Source of the DNA: JBLHKW01 sp047618565
Lineage (GTDB): Bacteria; Planctomycetota; UBA1135; GCA-002686595
Length of the DNA: 10,431 nucleotides
Direction: 5' to 3'
Assembly: GCA_047618565.1 (NCBI GenBank)
Contig: JBLHKW010000168.1
Coordinates: 1 to 10,431 of the forward strand
Part shown: piece after piece, positions 1-7,909 of the stretch
Position numbering within the stretch: position 1 is the first letter of the stretch
Layout: the number at the start of each line of letters is the position of its first letter
Notes under the pieces: model-generated
Told to the model about the DNA's origin: nothing
The model's input: only the letters and a program-made list of their open reading frames with translations
Databases searched by the model: none
Translations under genes and position numbers: made by a program

Positions 1-44
1 GTTGGCATCCTCGACGACCCGTAAGGGTCGCCTCCGGGGCCAAC
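1..44. other. Small imperfect hairpin at the window edge
   Basis: The first six bases (GTTGGC) pair perfectly with GCCAAC at 39-44. Inside them CGACCC (15-20) pairs with GGGTCG (25-30) around a GTAA loop, which is of GNRA type. The two stems are separated by an unpaired 8 by 8 internal loop. No T-tract follows on the plus strand, and the minus-strand flank lies outside the window, so a terminator for the left neighbour cannot be judged. I do not recognise an RNA family. Confidence 0.35.
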
Positions 45-104
45 GCGCGAGAAGCACCACCAGAAGCCGAATCGACGCGTTTTGGCTCGCGCTTCATGAA
101 TTAT

Positions 105-280
105 CCGGGCTAGCAGGCCGTTGATAAAGTGCTTCGGCGCCAGGGCGACAGCATCCGCTTCGGAGTGGTGCCTGGAAACGCAGGCGAATCGGTGGATTCG
201 GCGAGGTTTCCAGGCGCCGCACCGGAGTGGAGGATGCCGGCCTGGCGCCGGATGACTTTATCAACGGTCTGCTAGCCCGG
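105..280. repeat. 176-nt ungapped palindrome, possible MITE-like element
   Basis: The two halves (105-190 and 195-280) are reverse complements with no gaps, symmetric about 192.5 and closed by a 4-nt loop (GGTG). By hand count 69 of 86 positions are Watson-Crick complementary. The outer 40 match at 36 positions, a middle block GCCTGGAAAC / GTTTCCAGGC (170-179 / 206-215) is perfect, and the innermost CGAATC / GATTCG is perfect. A near-identical inverted repeat starting CAGGCCGTTGATAAAGT sits inside a CTAG on each side (110-113 and 272-275), which could be a 4-bp target duplication around a 158-bp non-autonomous element. There is no transposase and no credible ORF. The palindrome lies about 30 nt past the argA stop, so it may also end or protect the operon mRNA, but no U-tract follows it. 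That it is an inverted repeat is certain; that it is mobile is inference. Confidence 0.85.
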
Positions 281-308
281 GCGCGGTCCACTGCCTGGGC
301 GTGACCCG

Positions 309-850
309 CTACCTCACCACCTGAAGAGGCATGCCGGGTCTCGGCAGGGCGAAGGAGGCCAGTTCCGGCCGCCCGGCAGCCGGATGCAGGACCTTGACCA
401 CCGCGATCTCATCGCACTTGTGGAATTTCGGGCACCTCAAGCAGTCGCTGAAGACCTTGTGGGGCAATGCACCGTGGTCGACGATGGTGAAGCCCAGCTT
501 CTCGAAGAAGCCGGTGACGTAGGTGAAAGCCATCACGCGCGCGATGCCCAGTGTGTCGGCCTCGTCGATCAGGTGCCCGGCCATCCTGGCGCCAAGTCCC
601 AGTTTCTGATGCTTGGGATCCACTGCGATCGAACGGATCTCGGCGATGTCGGTCCAGATGATCGCGAGCGCACCGCACCCGGCGAACTCCCCGTCGACCG
701 TCGCGACGATGAAGTCCCTGAGCTTCTCCACGATCGATGCGGGTGACCGGGGCAGCATGACTCCCTCGGCCGCGAGTCCGTTCACGAGCTCCATGATCCG
801 CTCGACGTCGAGCATCGTCGCACCGCGCAGCTCGATCTTGGGGGCGTCCT

Positions 851-854
<4 letters not shown>
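309..854 (-). CDS. argA: Short single-domain N-acetylglutamate synthase (GNAT family)
   Basis: A 181-residue GNAT acetyltransferase, most likely making N-acetylglutamate from glutamate and acetyl-CoA, the first step of arginine synthesis. It has the acetyl-CoA loop Q-K-L-G-L-G (residues 83-88) after the beta-strand IRSIAVDP, and the late GNAT motif FFEKLGF (116-122). It lacks the amino-acid-kinase domain of the E. coli-type enzyme (about 440 residues), so it belongs with the short forms such as that of Mycobacterium tuberculosis and the domain fused to ArgH in some marine gammaproteobacteria. A cysteine cluster, C138-x2-C141-x5-C147, follows in DCLRCPKFHKCDE and could bind metal. The last 25 or so residues are a proline-rich tail. 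The ATG overlaps the argH stop (ATGA), making it the last gene of the operon. The glutamate specificity is inferred from context; the fold is clear. Confidence 0.85.
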
Positions 855-2253
<1,399 letters not shown>

Positions 2254-2257
<4 letters not shown>

Positions 2258-3456
2258 ACGCCCCTTGCCGCTGCCGCGGCGACCGTGCCCGGCAGACCAA
2301 AGAGCCGCACGAAGCCCTCACTATCGCTCGGCTCGAAGCCTTCCCCCATCTTGAAGGACGCGAGGTCATCGCGGTAAAGGGACGTCTCACTGGTCGCGGC
2401 GACGCTGACGGCCCGCCCCTTGAACAGCTCGACCGTCGCGTGGCCACTGCAATTCGCCATCGCATTCGCAAAGAAGGCGTCCATGGCCTCGCGCTTGGGA
2501 TGGAACCAGAGGCCGTTGTAGACCGTTCGGGCGTACTCGGGCGCCAGACGCTCGCACAGGTCGAGGGTATCCCGTTCGACACACAGGCTGCGCAGCGTGC
2601 GCAAGGCCTCGAACAGGATCGTCCCGCCCGGAGTCTCGTACAAGCCGCGCGACTTCATCCCAACCAGCCGGTTCTCGACGATATCGACCCGCCCGACGCC
2701 GTGCTGAGCCCCCAGGTCGTTGAGCGCCTCGATAATCTGCACGGGACCGAGCGCCAAACGGTCGACCGCGACCGGTATGCCGGCCTCGAACGTGATCGTC
2801 ACGCGACGGGCCTGGTCCGGTGCATCGCCGGGATCGACGGTCCACATCCACGCATCATCGGGCGGAGCCGCGCCCACATCCTCGATCGCACCACCCTCGT
2901 GGCTGATATGCCACAGGTTGCGATCACGACTGTAGATCTTCTCGCGCGTGGCCGTGATCGGGATACCCGCGGCGTGGGCGTAGTCGATCGCTTCTTCCCG
3001 ACTCGTGATATCCCAGGTACGCCAGGGCGCGATGACTTCAAGCGTCGGGTCGAAGGCGCGGTACCCGACCTCGAAGCGCACCTGATCATTTCCCTTGCCG
3101 GTGCAACCGTGCGCGACAGCCGTGGCGCCGACATCCTTCGCGTAGGCGACCTGCGCACGGGCGAGGATCGGACGTGCCAGACTCGTCCCTAGCAGATAAC
3201 GACCCTCGTAGACGGCCATCGCGCGCAGTGCAGGCCAGATGGTCTCCACAACGAAGGGCTCCTTCAGATCCGCGACCTTGCAGGAAGCCGCGCCGCTCGC
3301 GGCAGCCTTCTGCTCGAGCCCCTCGAGCTCTCCGGCACCCTGGCCCACGTCTCCGGCCAGGCAGTGCACCTCCCACCCGCGCTCCTTGAGCCACGGGATG
3401 ATGATCGACGTATCCAGCCCGCCTGAGTAAGCGAGAACGACCTTCTTGCCGCTCAT
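2254..3456 (-). CDS. argG: Argininosuccinate synthase
   Basis: Joins citrulline and aspartate to argininosuccinate using ATP, which is split to AMP and pyrophosphate. The 400 residues are typical of the family. The N-terminal PP-loop ATP-binding motif AYSGGLDTS is at residues 9-17, GTSLARPILA at 90-99, and the nucleotide/substrate motif GCTGKGNDQVRFE at 117-129. The chosen ATG overlaps the argF stop (ATGA) and follows a strong Shine-Dalgarno. The reading frame stays open upstream to 3708, but that part lies inside argF and looks unlike ArgG, so it is excluded. The C-terminus runs into a small alanine-rich tail (AAAAARGV). The stop overlaps the argH GTG. Confidence 0.98.
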
Positions 3457-4409
3457 GCCTGCACCTCCCCACCCAGCAACAGCGCCAGTACAGCCTTCTG
3501 CGCATGCAGCCGGTTCTCCGCAATGTCGAACACGATCGAGTCCGGCCCATCGATCACGCCGCGCGACACCTCGTGCCCGCGGTGCGCTGGTAGGCAATGC
3601 ATGAAGACTGCGTGATCGGTCAGCTCCATCAGCTCCTCCGTGACGCAGTAGTCCGCAAAGACCGCCGCGCGTTCCTCGGTCTCCTCCTCCTGCCCCATGC
3701 TCGCCCATACGTCCGTGTAGACGGCGTGCGCGTCCTTCACGGCCACGCGCGGATCCGTCTCGAGGGCGAAACTCCCGCCGGTCGCCGCAGCTGATGCAAC
3801 TGCGGAGCGTTCGATCTCCGCGTCAGGCTCGTATCCCTCCGGTGCACACACCGTGACGTGCATGCCGAGCTTGGTGCACGCGGTCATCAACGAGTGGCAG
3901 GTGTTGTTGCCGTCTCCGATATAGACCAGCTTCTTGCCCGCGACCTCGCCCCAGTGCTCGATCAGGGTCATCGTGTCCGCGAGCGCCTGGCAGGGATGCA
4001 GGAGCTCCGTGAGTCCGTTGATCACGGGCACCCTGGACGCCTGCGCCAGCTCCACCACGGTCCTGTGCCGGTACGTGCGCGCGACGATGCCGTGGGTCCA
4101 GCGCTCGAGATTCTTGGCCATGTCGCGCACGGACTCGCGTGCCCCCATGCGCGCGCCATTAGAGAGGTCCAGGAAGGTGGCGCTACCGCCGAGGTCCTGC
4201 ATTCCGATCTCGAAGGTGAAGCGCGTTCGCAGGGACTCCTTCTCGAACACCATCGCCAGACGCTTGCCGGCCAGCAACCCGCGGTAGTCGTCAGGACTGG
4301 ATTTGATGTCCCGCGCAACGTCGAGGACACTGCGCAGCTCCTGCGGCTCGAGGTCACCCAGGGAGACGAGGTCGGAGGTAGGGAACGGGGCGAGAGGTGC
4401 AGCGATCAT
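3453..4409 (-). CDS. argF: Ornithine carbamoyltransferase
   Basis: Transfers the carbamoyl group of carbamoyl phosphate to ornithine, giving citrulline. The 318 residues fit the catabolic/anabolic OTCase size. Carbamoyl-phosphate binding is marked by SLRTR (59-63) and HPCQALAD (138-145). Ornithine binding is marked by the DVWASMG loop (233-239) and the HCLPAHRG motif (271-278), followed by the characteristic FDIAENRLHAQKA. The SMG loop argues for ornithine rather than acetyl- or succinylornithine as substrate, though I have not aligned it to those variants. The ATG overlaps the argD stop as ATGA and has AGGA 6 nt upstream. Its place in a biosynthetic operon argues for the anabolic role. Confidence 0.97.
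   Translation of the reverse strand: MIAAPLAPFPTSDLVSLGDLEPQELRSVLDVARDIKSSPDDYRGLLAGKRLAMVFEKESLRTRFTFEIGMQDLGGSATFLDLSNGARMGARESVRDMAKNLERWTHGIVARTYRHRTVVELAQASRVPVINGLTELLHPCQALADTMTLIEHWGEVAGKKLVYIGDGNNTCHSLMTACTKLGMHVTVCAPEGYEPDAEIERSAVASAAATGGSFALETDPRVAVKDAHAVYTDVWASMGQEEETEERAAVFADYCVTEELMELTDHAVFMHCLPAHRGHEVSRGVIDGPDSIVFDIAENRLHAQKAVLALLLGGEVQA
3462..3470 (-). promoter_or_regulatory. Strong ribosome-binding site of argG
   Basis: On the minus strand this reads GGGGAGGTG, ending 5 nt before the argG ATG and lying within the 3' end of argF. It is the strongest Shine-Dalgarno I saw in the operon and decides the argG start against the long upstream-open frame. Confidence 0.8.
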
Positions 4410-5593
4410 GACGGGTCCTGCGAGAAATTGGAAAGCACGGAATCGATGCGGCCGAGGGCCGTGTCGAGGTCATCGGAACTCAAAACGTATGGGGGAAGAA
4501 AGCGCACGACGTCGTTCGCCGCAGAGCAGGTCAGGACGCCGGCGGCAAAGAACTGCTCGACGATTGCGGCCGAGTGCCCCGGAGCGACCAGGCCCTGAAG
4601 GAGCCCGAGGCCGCGTCGTTCAGTCAGGATGGCGTGGCGCTCGACGAGATCGTCCAGGCCCTTTTGAAGCGCGGCTCCGATCGACACGACGTGCTCCTGC
4701 AGACCGTCATCCAGTTCGTCCAGAAGGCACAGCGCGGCGCGGCAGGCGATCGGGCCACCTCCGAACGTCGACCCGTGTTCCCCGGGCACGAGAGCCTGTG
4801 CAAACGCACCGCGGGCCAGGGTCGCCCCGATGGGAAGTCCCGCGCCGATGGGTTTGGCAAGGGTCACCACGTCGGGCGACACGCCATGTTGTTCGCAGGC
4901 AAGGAAGCTACCGGTGCGTCCCCCACCACACTGAACCTCGTCGGCGATCATGACCGTGCCGGTGGCCGAACACAGCTCGCGCGCGGCGTGCAGGAAGGCC
5001 CGGTCGAGCGACCGTATTCCGCCTTCGCCCTGGATCGGCTCGAAGATGAAAGCTGCAGGTGCCCGCTCGAGAGCTGCGCCGAGTGCGGCGATGTCGTTCA
5101 CAGGGACGAACTCGGCCTCGAGCCCCCGCCCGAAGGGTGCGCGATGGGTCTCTCTCGATGTGACCGACAGGCTTCCGAACGTGCGCCCGTGAAATCCGCC
5201 CTCGAGTGCCACGAAATGCTGGCGCTCGGAGCGGCCACCGGCAGAGTGAACCTTGCGCGCCAGCTTGAGCGCCGTTTCGTTGGCTTCGGACCCGGAGTTG
5301 GAGAAGAAGACCGCGTCCATCCCCGTCCGCTCGCACAAGCGCGCACTGAGTTCCTCCCCCGGTGCGTGACGGTAGAGATTGGAGACGTGACCCAGGGTGC
5401 GCACCTGATCGGTCAGGGCCGCGACCAGCCGTGGGTGCGCGTGGCCAAGACTGTTCACGCCGATACCGCTGAGGCAGTCGACGTAACGCTTGCCATCCTG
5501 GTCCACCAACCACGCCCCGGAGCCACTCTCGAAGAGCGGCGCGGCGCGCAGGTACGTGGGCATCGTGCAATCCTGAATCACCAGCTCAACCAT
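4406..5593 (-). CDS. argD: Acetylornithine aminotransferase
   Basis: A PLP enzyme that moves an amino group from glutamate to N-acetylglutamate semialdehyde, making N-acetylornithine. The 395 residues are typical. Class-III aminotransferase landmarks are NSGSEANE (99-106), the aromatic stacking GGFHGRT (132-138), EPIQGEGG (185-192), DEVQCGGGRTG (218-228), the Schiff-base lysine K247 in TLAKPIGAGLP, and HGSTFGGGP (273-281). Homologues may also act on succinyl-diaminopimelate in lysine synthesis; this cannot be told from sequence alone. The ATG lies 8 nt inside argB (ATGGTTGA), the longest overlap in the operon, with only a weak AGGTG upstream, so it probably depends on ribosomes arriving from argB. 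Confidence 0.96.
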   Translation of the reverse strand: MVELVIQDCTMPTYLRAAPLFESGSGAWLVDQDGKRYVDCLSGIGVNSLGHAHPRLVAALTDQVRTLGHVSNLYRHAPGEELSARLCERTGMDAVFFSNSGSEANETALKLARKVHSAGGRSERQHFVALEGGFHGRTFGSLSVTSRETHRAPFGRGLEAEFVPVNDIAALGAALERAPAAFIFEPIQGEGGIRSLDRAFLHAARELCSATGTVMIADEVQCGGGRTGSFLACEQHGVSPDVVTLAKPIGAGLPIGATLARGAFAQALVPGEHGSTFGGGPIACRAALCLLDELDDGLQEHVVSIGAALQKGLDDLVERHAILTERRGLGLLQGLVAPGHSAAIVEQFFAAGVLTCSAANDVVRFLPPYVLSSDDLDTALGRIDSVLSNFSQDPS

Positions 5594-6392
5594 TGGATAA
5601 GGACCGCACCTGGGCGGTCAGCAAGGTGCCATGCGAAGTCTGGACAGCGGCGGCGATCGGGTCGGACGCAAACGCGGTCGCGATCTTGACCAGCGCCTCG
5701 GGCAGAGCATCGGCTGCGTCCAGCGCCGCCTCGACCTTGGGCAGCATTCCGCCGACGATCACGCCGTCGGTTTCCAGCGCCTCGAACGCCGCCCGATCGA
5801 GGGACTCGACGCGCTCGCCGTGGTCCTGAACATGGGCAACGTCGGAGAGGAACAGGACCATGTCGGCACGCCATGCGCTCGCGAGGGGCGCGACGGCGGC
5901 GTCGGCGTTCACGTTCAGGAACACGTCTGTCTCACCGGGAGCGGGTGCCACGGTGGCGATCACCGGGACGAAGCCCGCGCCAAGAATGCGTTCGAGTACG
6001 GCCCCATCGGCGTGCACGACCGTTCCGACCCGGCCCAGAGCCGGATCCTGCGGCGCGGCCTTGAAGAGCCCACCGTCCGCGCCCGAGACTCCGATCGCAT
6101 CGGCCCCGGCCGCTTGCAGCGCTGCGACCAGCAGAGCGTTGACCTCTCCGGCGAGCACCTGGAGCACGACCCGCGCGGTCTCGTCGTCCGTCACGCGCAG
6201 GCCACGAACACGCTGCGGAACGAGTCCGAGCGCTGCGGTCATGCGCGACACCTGTGCCCCACCACCGTGCACGACGGCAACCTCGTCGCCGGCCGCCACG
6301 GCCCGCGCCACGCTCTCCGCGAACCGGCCCCGGGACCCCGGATCATCGAGCGTCGCGCCACCCACCTTCACCAGTATCCGATGAGCCGTCAC
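5586..6392 (-). CDS. argB: N-acetylglutamate kinase
   Basis: Phosphorylates the gamma-carboxyl of N-acetylglutamate. The 268 residues carry the amino-acid-kinase fold. Visible are LVKVGG with catalytic K9 and its glycines, HGGG (42-45), the substrate loop GLRVT (64-68), NVNADAA (160-166), LSDV (182-185), and GGMLPK with K219, equivalent to the GGM(I)PK lysine. The protein starts directly at the first beta-strand and lacks the extra N-terminal helix of arginine-inhibited hexameric kinases, so it resembles the short, arginine-insensitive E. coli type. The start is a GTG overlapping the argC stop (GTGA), with a G-rich Shine-Dalgarno about 5 nt upstream. Confidence 0.96.
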   Translation of the reverse strand: MTAHRILVKVGGATLDDPGSRGRFAESVARAVAAGDEVAVVHGGGAQVSRMTAALGLVPQRVRGLRVTDDETARVVLQVLAGEVNALLVAALQAAGADAIGVSGADGGLFKAAPQDPALGRVGTVVHADGAVLERILGAGFVPVIATVAPAPGETDVFLNVNADAAVAPLASAWRADMVLFLSDVAHVQDHGERVESLDRAAFEALETDGVIVGGMLPKVEAALDAADALPEALVKIATAFASDPIAAAVQTSHGTLLTAQVRSLSNG

Positions 6393-7381
6393 GCCAGCCC
6401 CCCGACCTCGTCGAAGCCCAGCTGCACGTTCATGTTCTGGAGCGCCTGGCCCGCCGCGCCCTTGACCAGGTTGTCGATCGCGGAGGTCACCACCACAGCG
6501 CCGTCCACGTCTGCCACGGCCAGGTGACAGTGGTTCGTGCCCGTCAGGTCGCCCGTCTGCGGCTGTGCGTCCAGAATGTGAACGAACGGTTCCTGCGCGT
6601 AGCGTGCGGAAAGCGCCTCACGGGCCGTGCTGGCGGACTCACCTGTGCTCGGATCCACGTACACCGTCGCGAGCATCCCGCGGAACATGGGGACGAGATG
6701 CGGGACGAAAGAGAGCTTGAAGTCCGCGTCGATGCGTGACGCGATCTCGGGTGCATGCCGGTGAGCACCGACACCATAGGCGCGCAGGCTCTCGTTGACA
6801 TTGCCGTACAGGGTCGTATCTGTCGGCGACTTCCCGGCGCCGGAGACACCGCTCTTGGCATCGATCACGACGCGGCTACCCGGAGCGACGATCCCCGCCT
6901 GCACCAGCGGTTGTAGCGCGAGCAGACTCGCCGTCGGATAGCAGCCAGGGTTCGCGACGAGCCGTGAGCCCTGGATTGAGGCGCGCTCGTGCTCGGTCAG
7001 GCCGTAGCAAGCGGCGTCGCACAGGTCCGGTTCGGGGTGTTCGCTCCCGTATATACGGGAGTACGTGGCTGCGTCCCGGAAGCGGTGATCGGCCGACAGG
7101 TCGATGACGTGCGGCGCTGCCGGCCCGTCCAGGGCAGCACGCACGATCCCGGCACCCACGCCATGGGGCAGGCACACGAAGACGACATCGTGGTCGCGAC
7201 CGAGAGCATCGAGGTCAAGGGGCAGCACGGTCCACTGACCGCGCGCATCGAGAGCCGTGGCCGCAATCCCGGCGCGTGCCGACATGGCCGTGACAGACTT
7301 GACCTCGGGGTGGCGGGCACAGAGCCCCAGCAGTTCCCGGCCGGCGTAGCCCGCGGGACCGACGATGGCGACGCGAATCAC
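6389..7381 (-). CDS. argC: N-acetyl-gamma-glutamyl-phosphate reductase
   Basis: Reduces N-acetylglutamyl phosphate to the semialdehyde with NADPH. The 330 residues are close to the family norm of about 340. The Rossmann fingerprint is G8-P-A-G11-Y-A-G14, and the catalytic cysteine is C147 in NPGCYPT. The glycine-rich DAKSGVSGAGK lies at 174-184, and the GAHRHAPE segment (205-212) carries the conserved active-site histidine. The C-terminal NLVKGAAGQALQNMN is a family hallmark. It starts with GTG, which overlaps the argR stop as GTGA and is preceded by GAGGGG with a 6-nt spacer. It is the first enzyme gene of the operon. Confidence 0.97.
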   Translation of the reverse strand: MIRVAIVGPAGYAGRELLGLCARHPEVKSVTAMSARAGIAATALDARGQWTVLPLDLDALGRDHDVVFVCLPHGVGAGIVRAALDGPAAPHVIDLSADHRFRDAATYSRIYGSEHPEPDLCDAACYGLTEHERASIQGSRLVANPGCYPTASLLALQPLVQAGIVAPGSRVVIDAKSGVSGAGKSPTDTTLYGNVNESLRAYGVGAHRHAPEIASRIDADFKLSFVPHLVPMFRGMLATVYVDPSTGESASTAREALSARYAQEPFVHILDAQPQTGDLTGTNHCHLAVADVDGAVVVTSAIDNLVKGAAGQALQNMNVQLGFDEVGGLA

Positions 7382-7827
7382 GATGCGCCCCTCACAAGTC
7401 GCCCAAGCTCCGCGGCGAGCGAATCGGCTGCTTTATCGGAAGGGCTGATCACCAGGATCGTGTCGTCGCCGGCGACCGTGCCGATGATGTCGGCCCGGCC
7501 GGCGGCATCGAGCGTCACGGCGAGCGGCGATGCCCCACCGGGGGGGGTGCGCAGCACCGTGAGGTTACGGGCCGGTGTCGCGCTGACGAGCCAGCGTCCG
7601 ATGGCCTCCGCCAGCGGACTGGTCGTTGCCTCCGGCACGACGTAGCCAGCCGTCCCCTTCACCGCGCCGAGCTCGCGCAGGTCGCGCGAGAGCGTCGCCT
7701 GGGTGACCTCGACGCCGTGCTCGGACAGGGCCCCGACCAGGGCTTGCTGGCTCGAACCACGCCCCTCGCCGATGAGCTCGACGAGCAGCTTCCGGCGCGC
7801 GGACGCGCTGGTGGCATCCGATTGCAT
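7378..7827 (-). CDS. argR: Arginine repressor
   Basis: Arginine-responsive hexameric DNA-binding regulator and first gene of the operon it probably controls. The N-terminal winged helix-turn-helix includes the recognition region QATLSRDLRELGAVK. The C-terminal domain has the GTVAGDDT motif, whose paired aspartates bind arginine at the trimer interface. I chose the ATG at 7827 (149 residues) because GGTGA lies 5 nt before it. The upstream ATG at 7839 (153 residues) has no Shine-Dalgarno and would leave a leader of only about 5 nt from the proposed promoter. The gene contains a run of eight C on its coding strand (7540-7547, encoding T-P-P). Its stop overlaps the argC GTG. Confidence 0.95.
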   Translation of the reverse strand: MQSDATSASARRKLLVELIGEGRGSSQQALVGALSEHGVEVTQATLSRDLRELGAVKGTAGYVVPEATTSPLAEAIGRWLVSATPARNLTVLRTPPGGASPLAVTLDAAGRADIIGTVAGDDTILVISPSDKAADSLAAELGRLVRGAS

Positions 7828-7835
7828 ATTATTCA
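7823..7835. promoter_or_regulatory. ARG-box-like operator over argR start codon
   Basis: TGCAT-ATT-ATTCA resembles the E. coli ARG-box core TGAAT-N4-ATTCA, with one perfect half-site and one mismatch in the other, but with a 3-nt instead of a 4-nt spacer. It covers the argR start codon (ATG at 7827-7825) and part of its Shine-Dalgarno. Its centre is about 22 bp from that of the second box, near the 21-bp spacing of paired ArgR sites in enteric bacteria. ArgR binding is inference. Confidence 0.5.
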
Positions 7836-7837
7836 CC
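7833..7837 (-). promoter_or_regulatory. argR ribosome-binding site
   Basis: On the minus strand this reads GGTGA, five bases complementary to the 16S tail and 5 nt before the ATG at 7827. It overlaps the alternative upstream ATG (7839-7837) and therefore argues for the shorter ArgR. Confidence 0.6.
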
Positions 7838-7842
7838 ATTGG

Positions 7843-7860
7843 AATGCATATCTATACACT
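7843..7860. promoter_or_regulatory. ARG-box-like operator over the argR -10 element
   Basis: The core at 7845-7858 reads TGCAT-ATCT-ATACA, against TGAAT-WWWW-ATTCA. It has the correct 14-bp length, one mismatch in each half and one in the spacer. It covers the proposed -10 element of argR, so a bound ArgR hexamer would block RNA polymerase. It also lies about 58 bp upstream of the divergent TPR gene. That it is a site for the adjacent ArgR is inference. Confidence 0.6.
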
Positions 7861-7878
7861 CCAAGCCGCAAACAGCAA
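7851..7878 (-). promoter_or_regulatory. Putative sigma70-type promoter of the arg operon
   Basis: On the minus strand TTGCTG (7878-7873) and TATAGA (7856-7851) are separated by 16 bp, each matching four of six consensus bases. A start site near 7844 would give a leader of about 17 nt containing the GGTGA of argR. The local AT-richness stands out in a GC-rich window. I found no equally good internal promoter ahead of the later arg genes, and their overlaps leave no room for intergenic ones. Confidence 0.5.
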
Positions 7879-7909
7879 CGAGCAATCCGGTCTAATTCGG
7901 GCTACAAAT

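Noticed and set aside
1..280. Integron attC site or riboswitch in the gene-free stretch
   Set aside because: The GTTGGC/GCCAAC ends are in the opposite order to attC core sites, no integrase or cassette array is present, and no conserved riboswitch core can be matched.
94..291. 65-residue ORF on the minus strand
   Set aside because: It lies almost entirely inside the palindrome, has no ribosome-binding site and reads as Arg/Pro/Ser-rich translation of inverted-repeat sequence.
3457..3708. 84-residue N-terminal extension of argG
   Set aside because: It is out-of-frame translation of argF; ArgG homologues start at MSGKK-like sequence, which here has a strong Shine-Dalgarno and an ATGA overlap.
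4574..5689. 371-residue plus-strand ORF opposite argD/argB
   Set aside because: It is antisense shadow of high-GC coding sequence with no recognisable motif; the opposite strand holds complete ArgD and ArgB. The same applies to the other long antisense frames opposite argB, argF, argG and argH.
7822..7860. Plus-strand promoter for the TPR gene
   Set aside because: TTGCAT and TTGGAA are the only -35-like hexamers and neither has a convincing -10 at 16-18 bp.
7703..7909. 69-residue N-terminal extension of the TPR protein
   Set aside because: It is antisense to argR and crosses the operator region; the internal ATG at 7910 begins a proper lipoprotein signal. An ATG at 7844 would sit inside the ARG box and bury the signal peptide.
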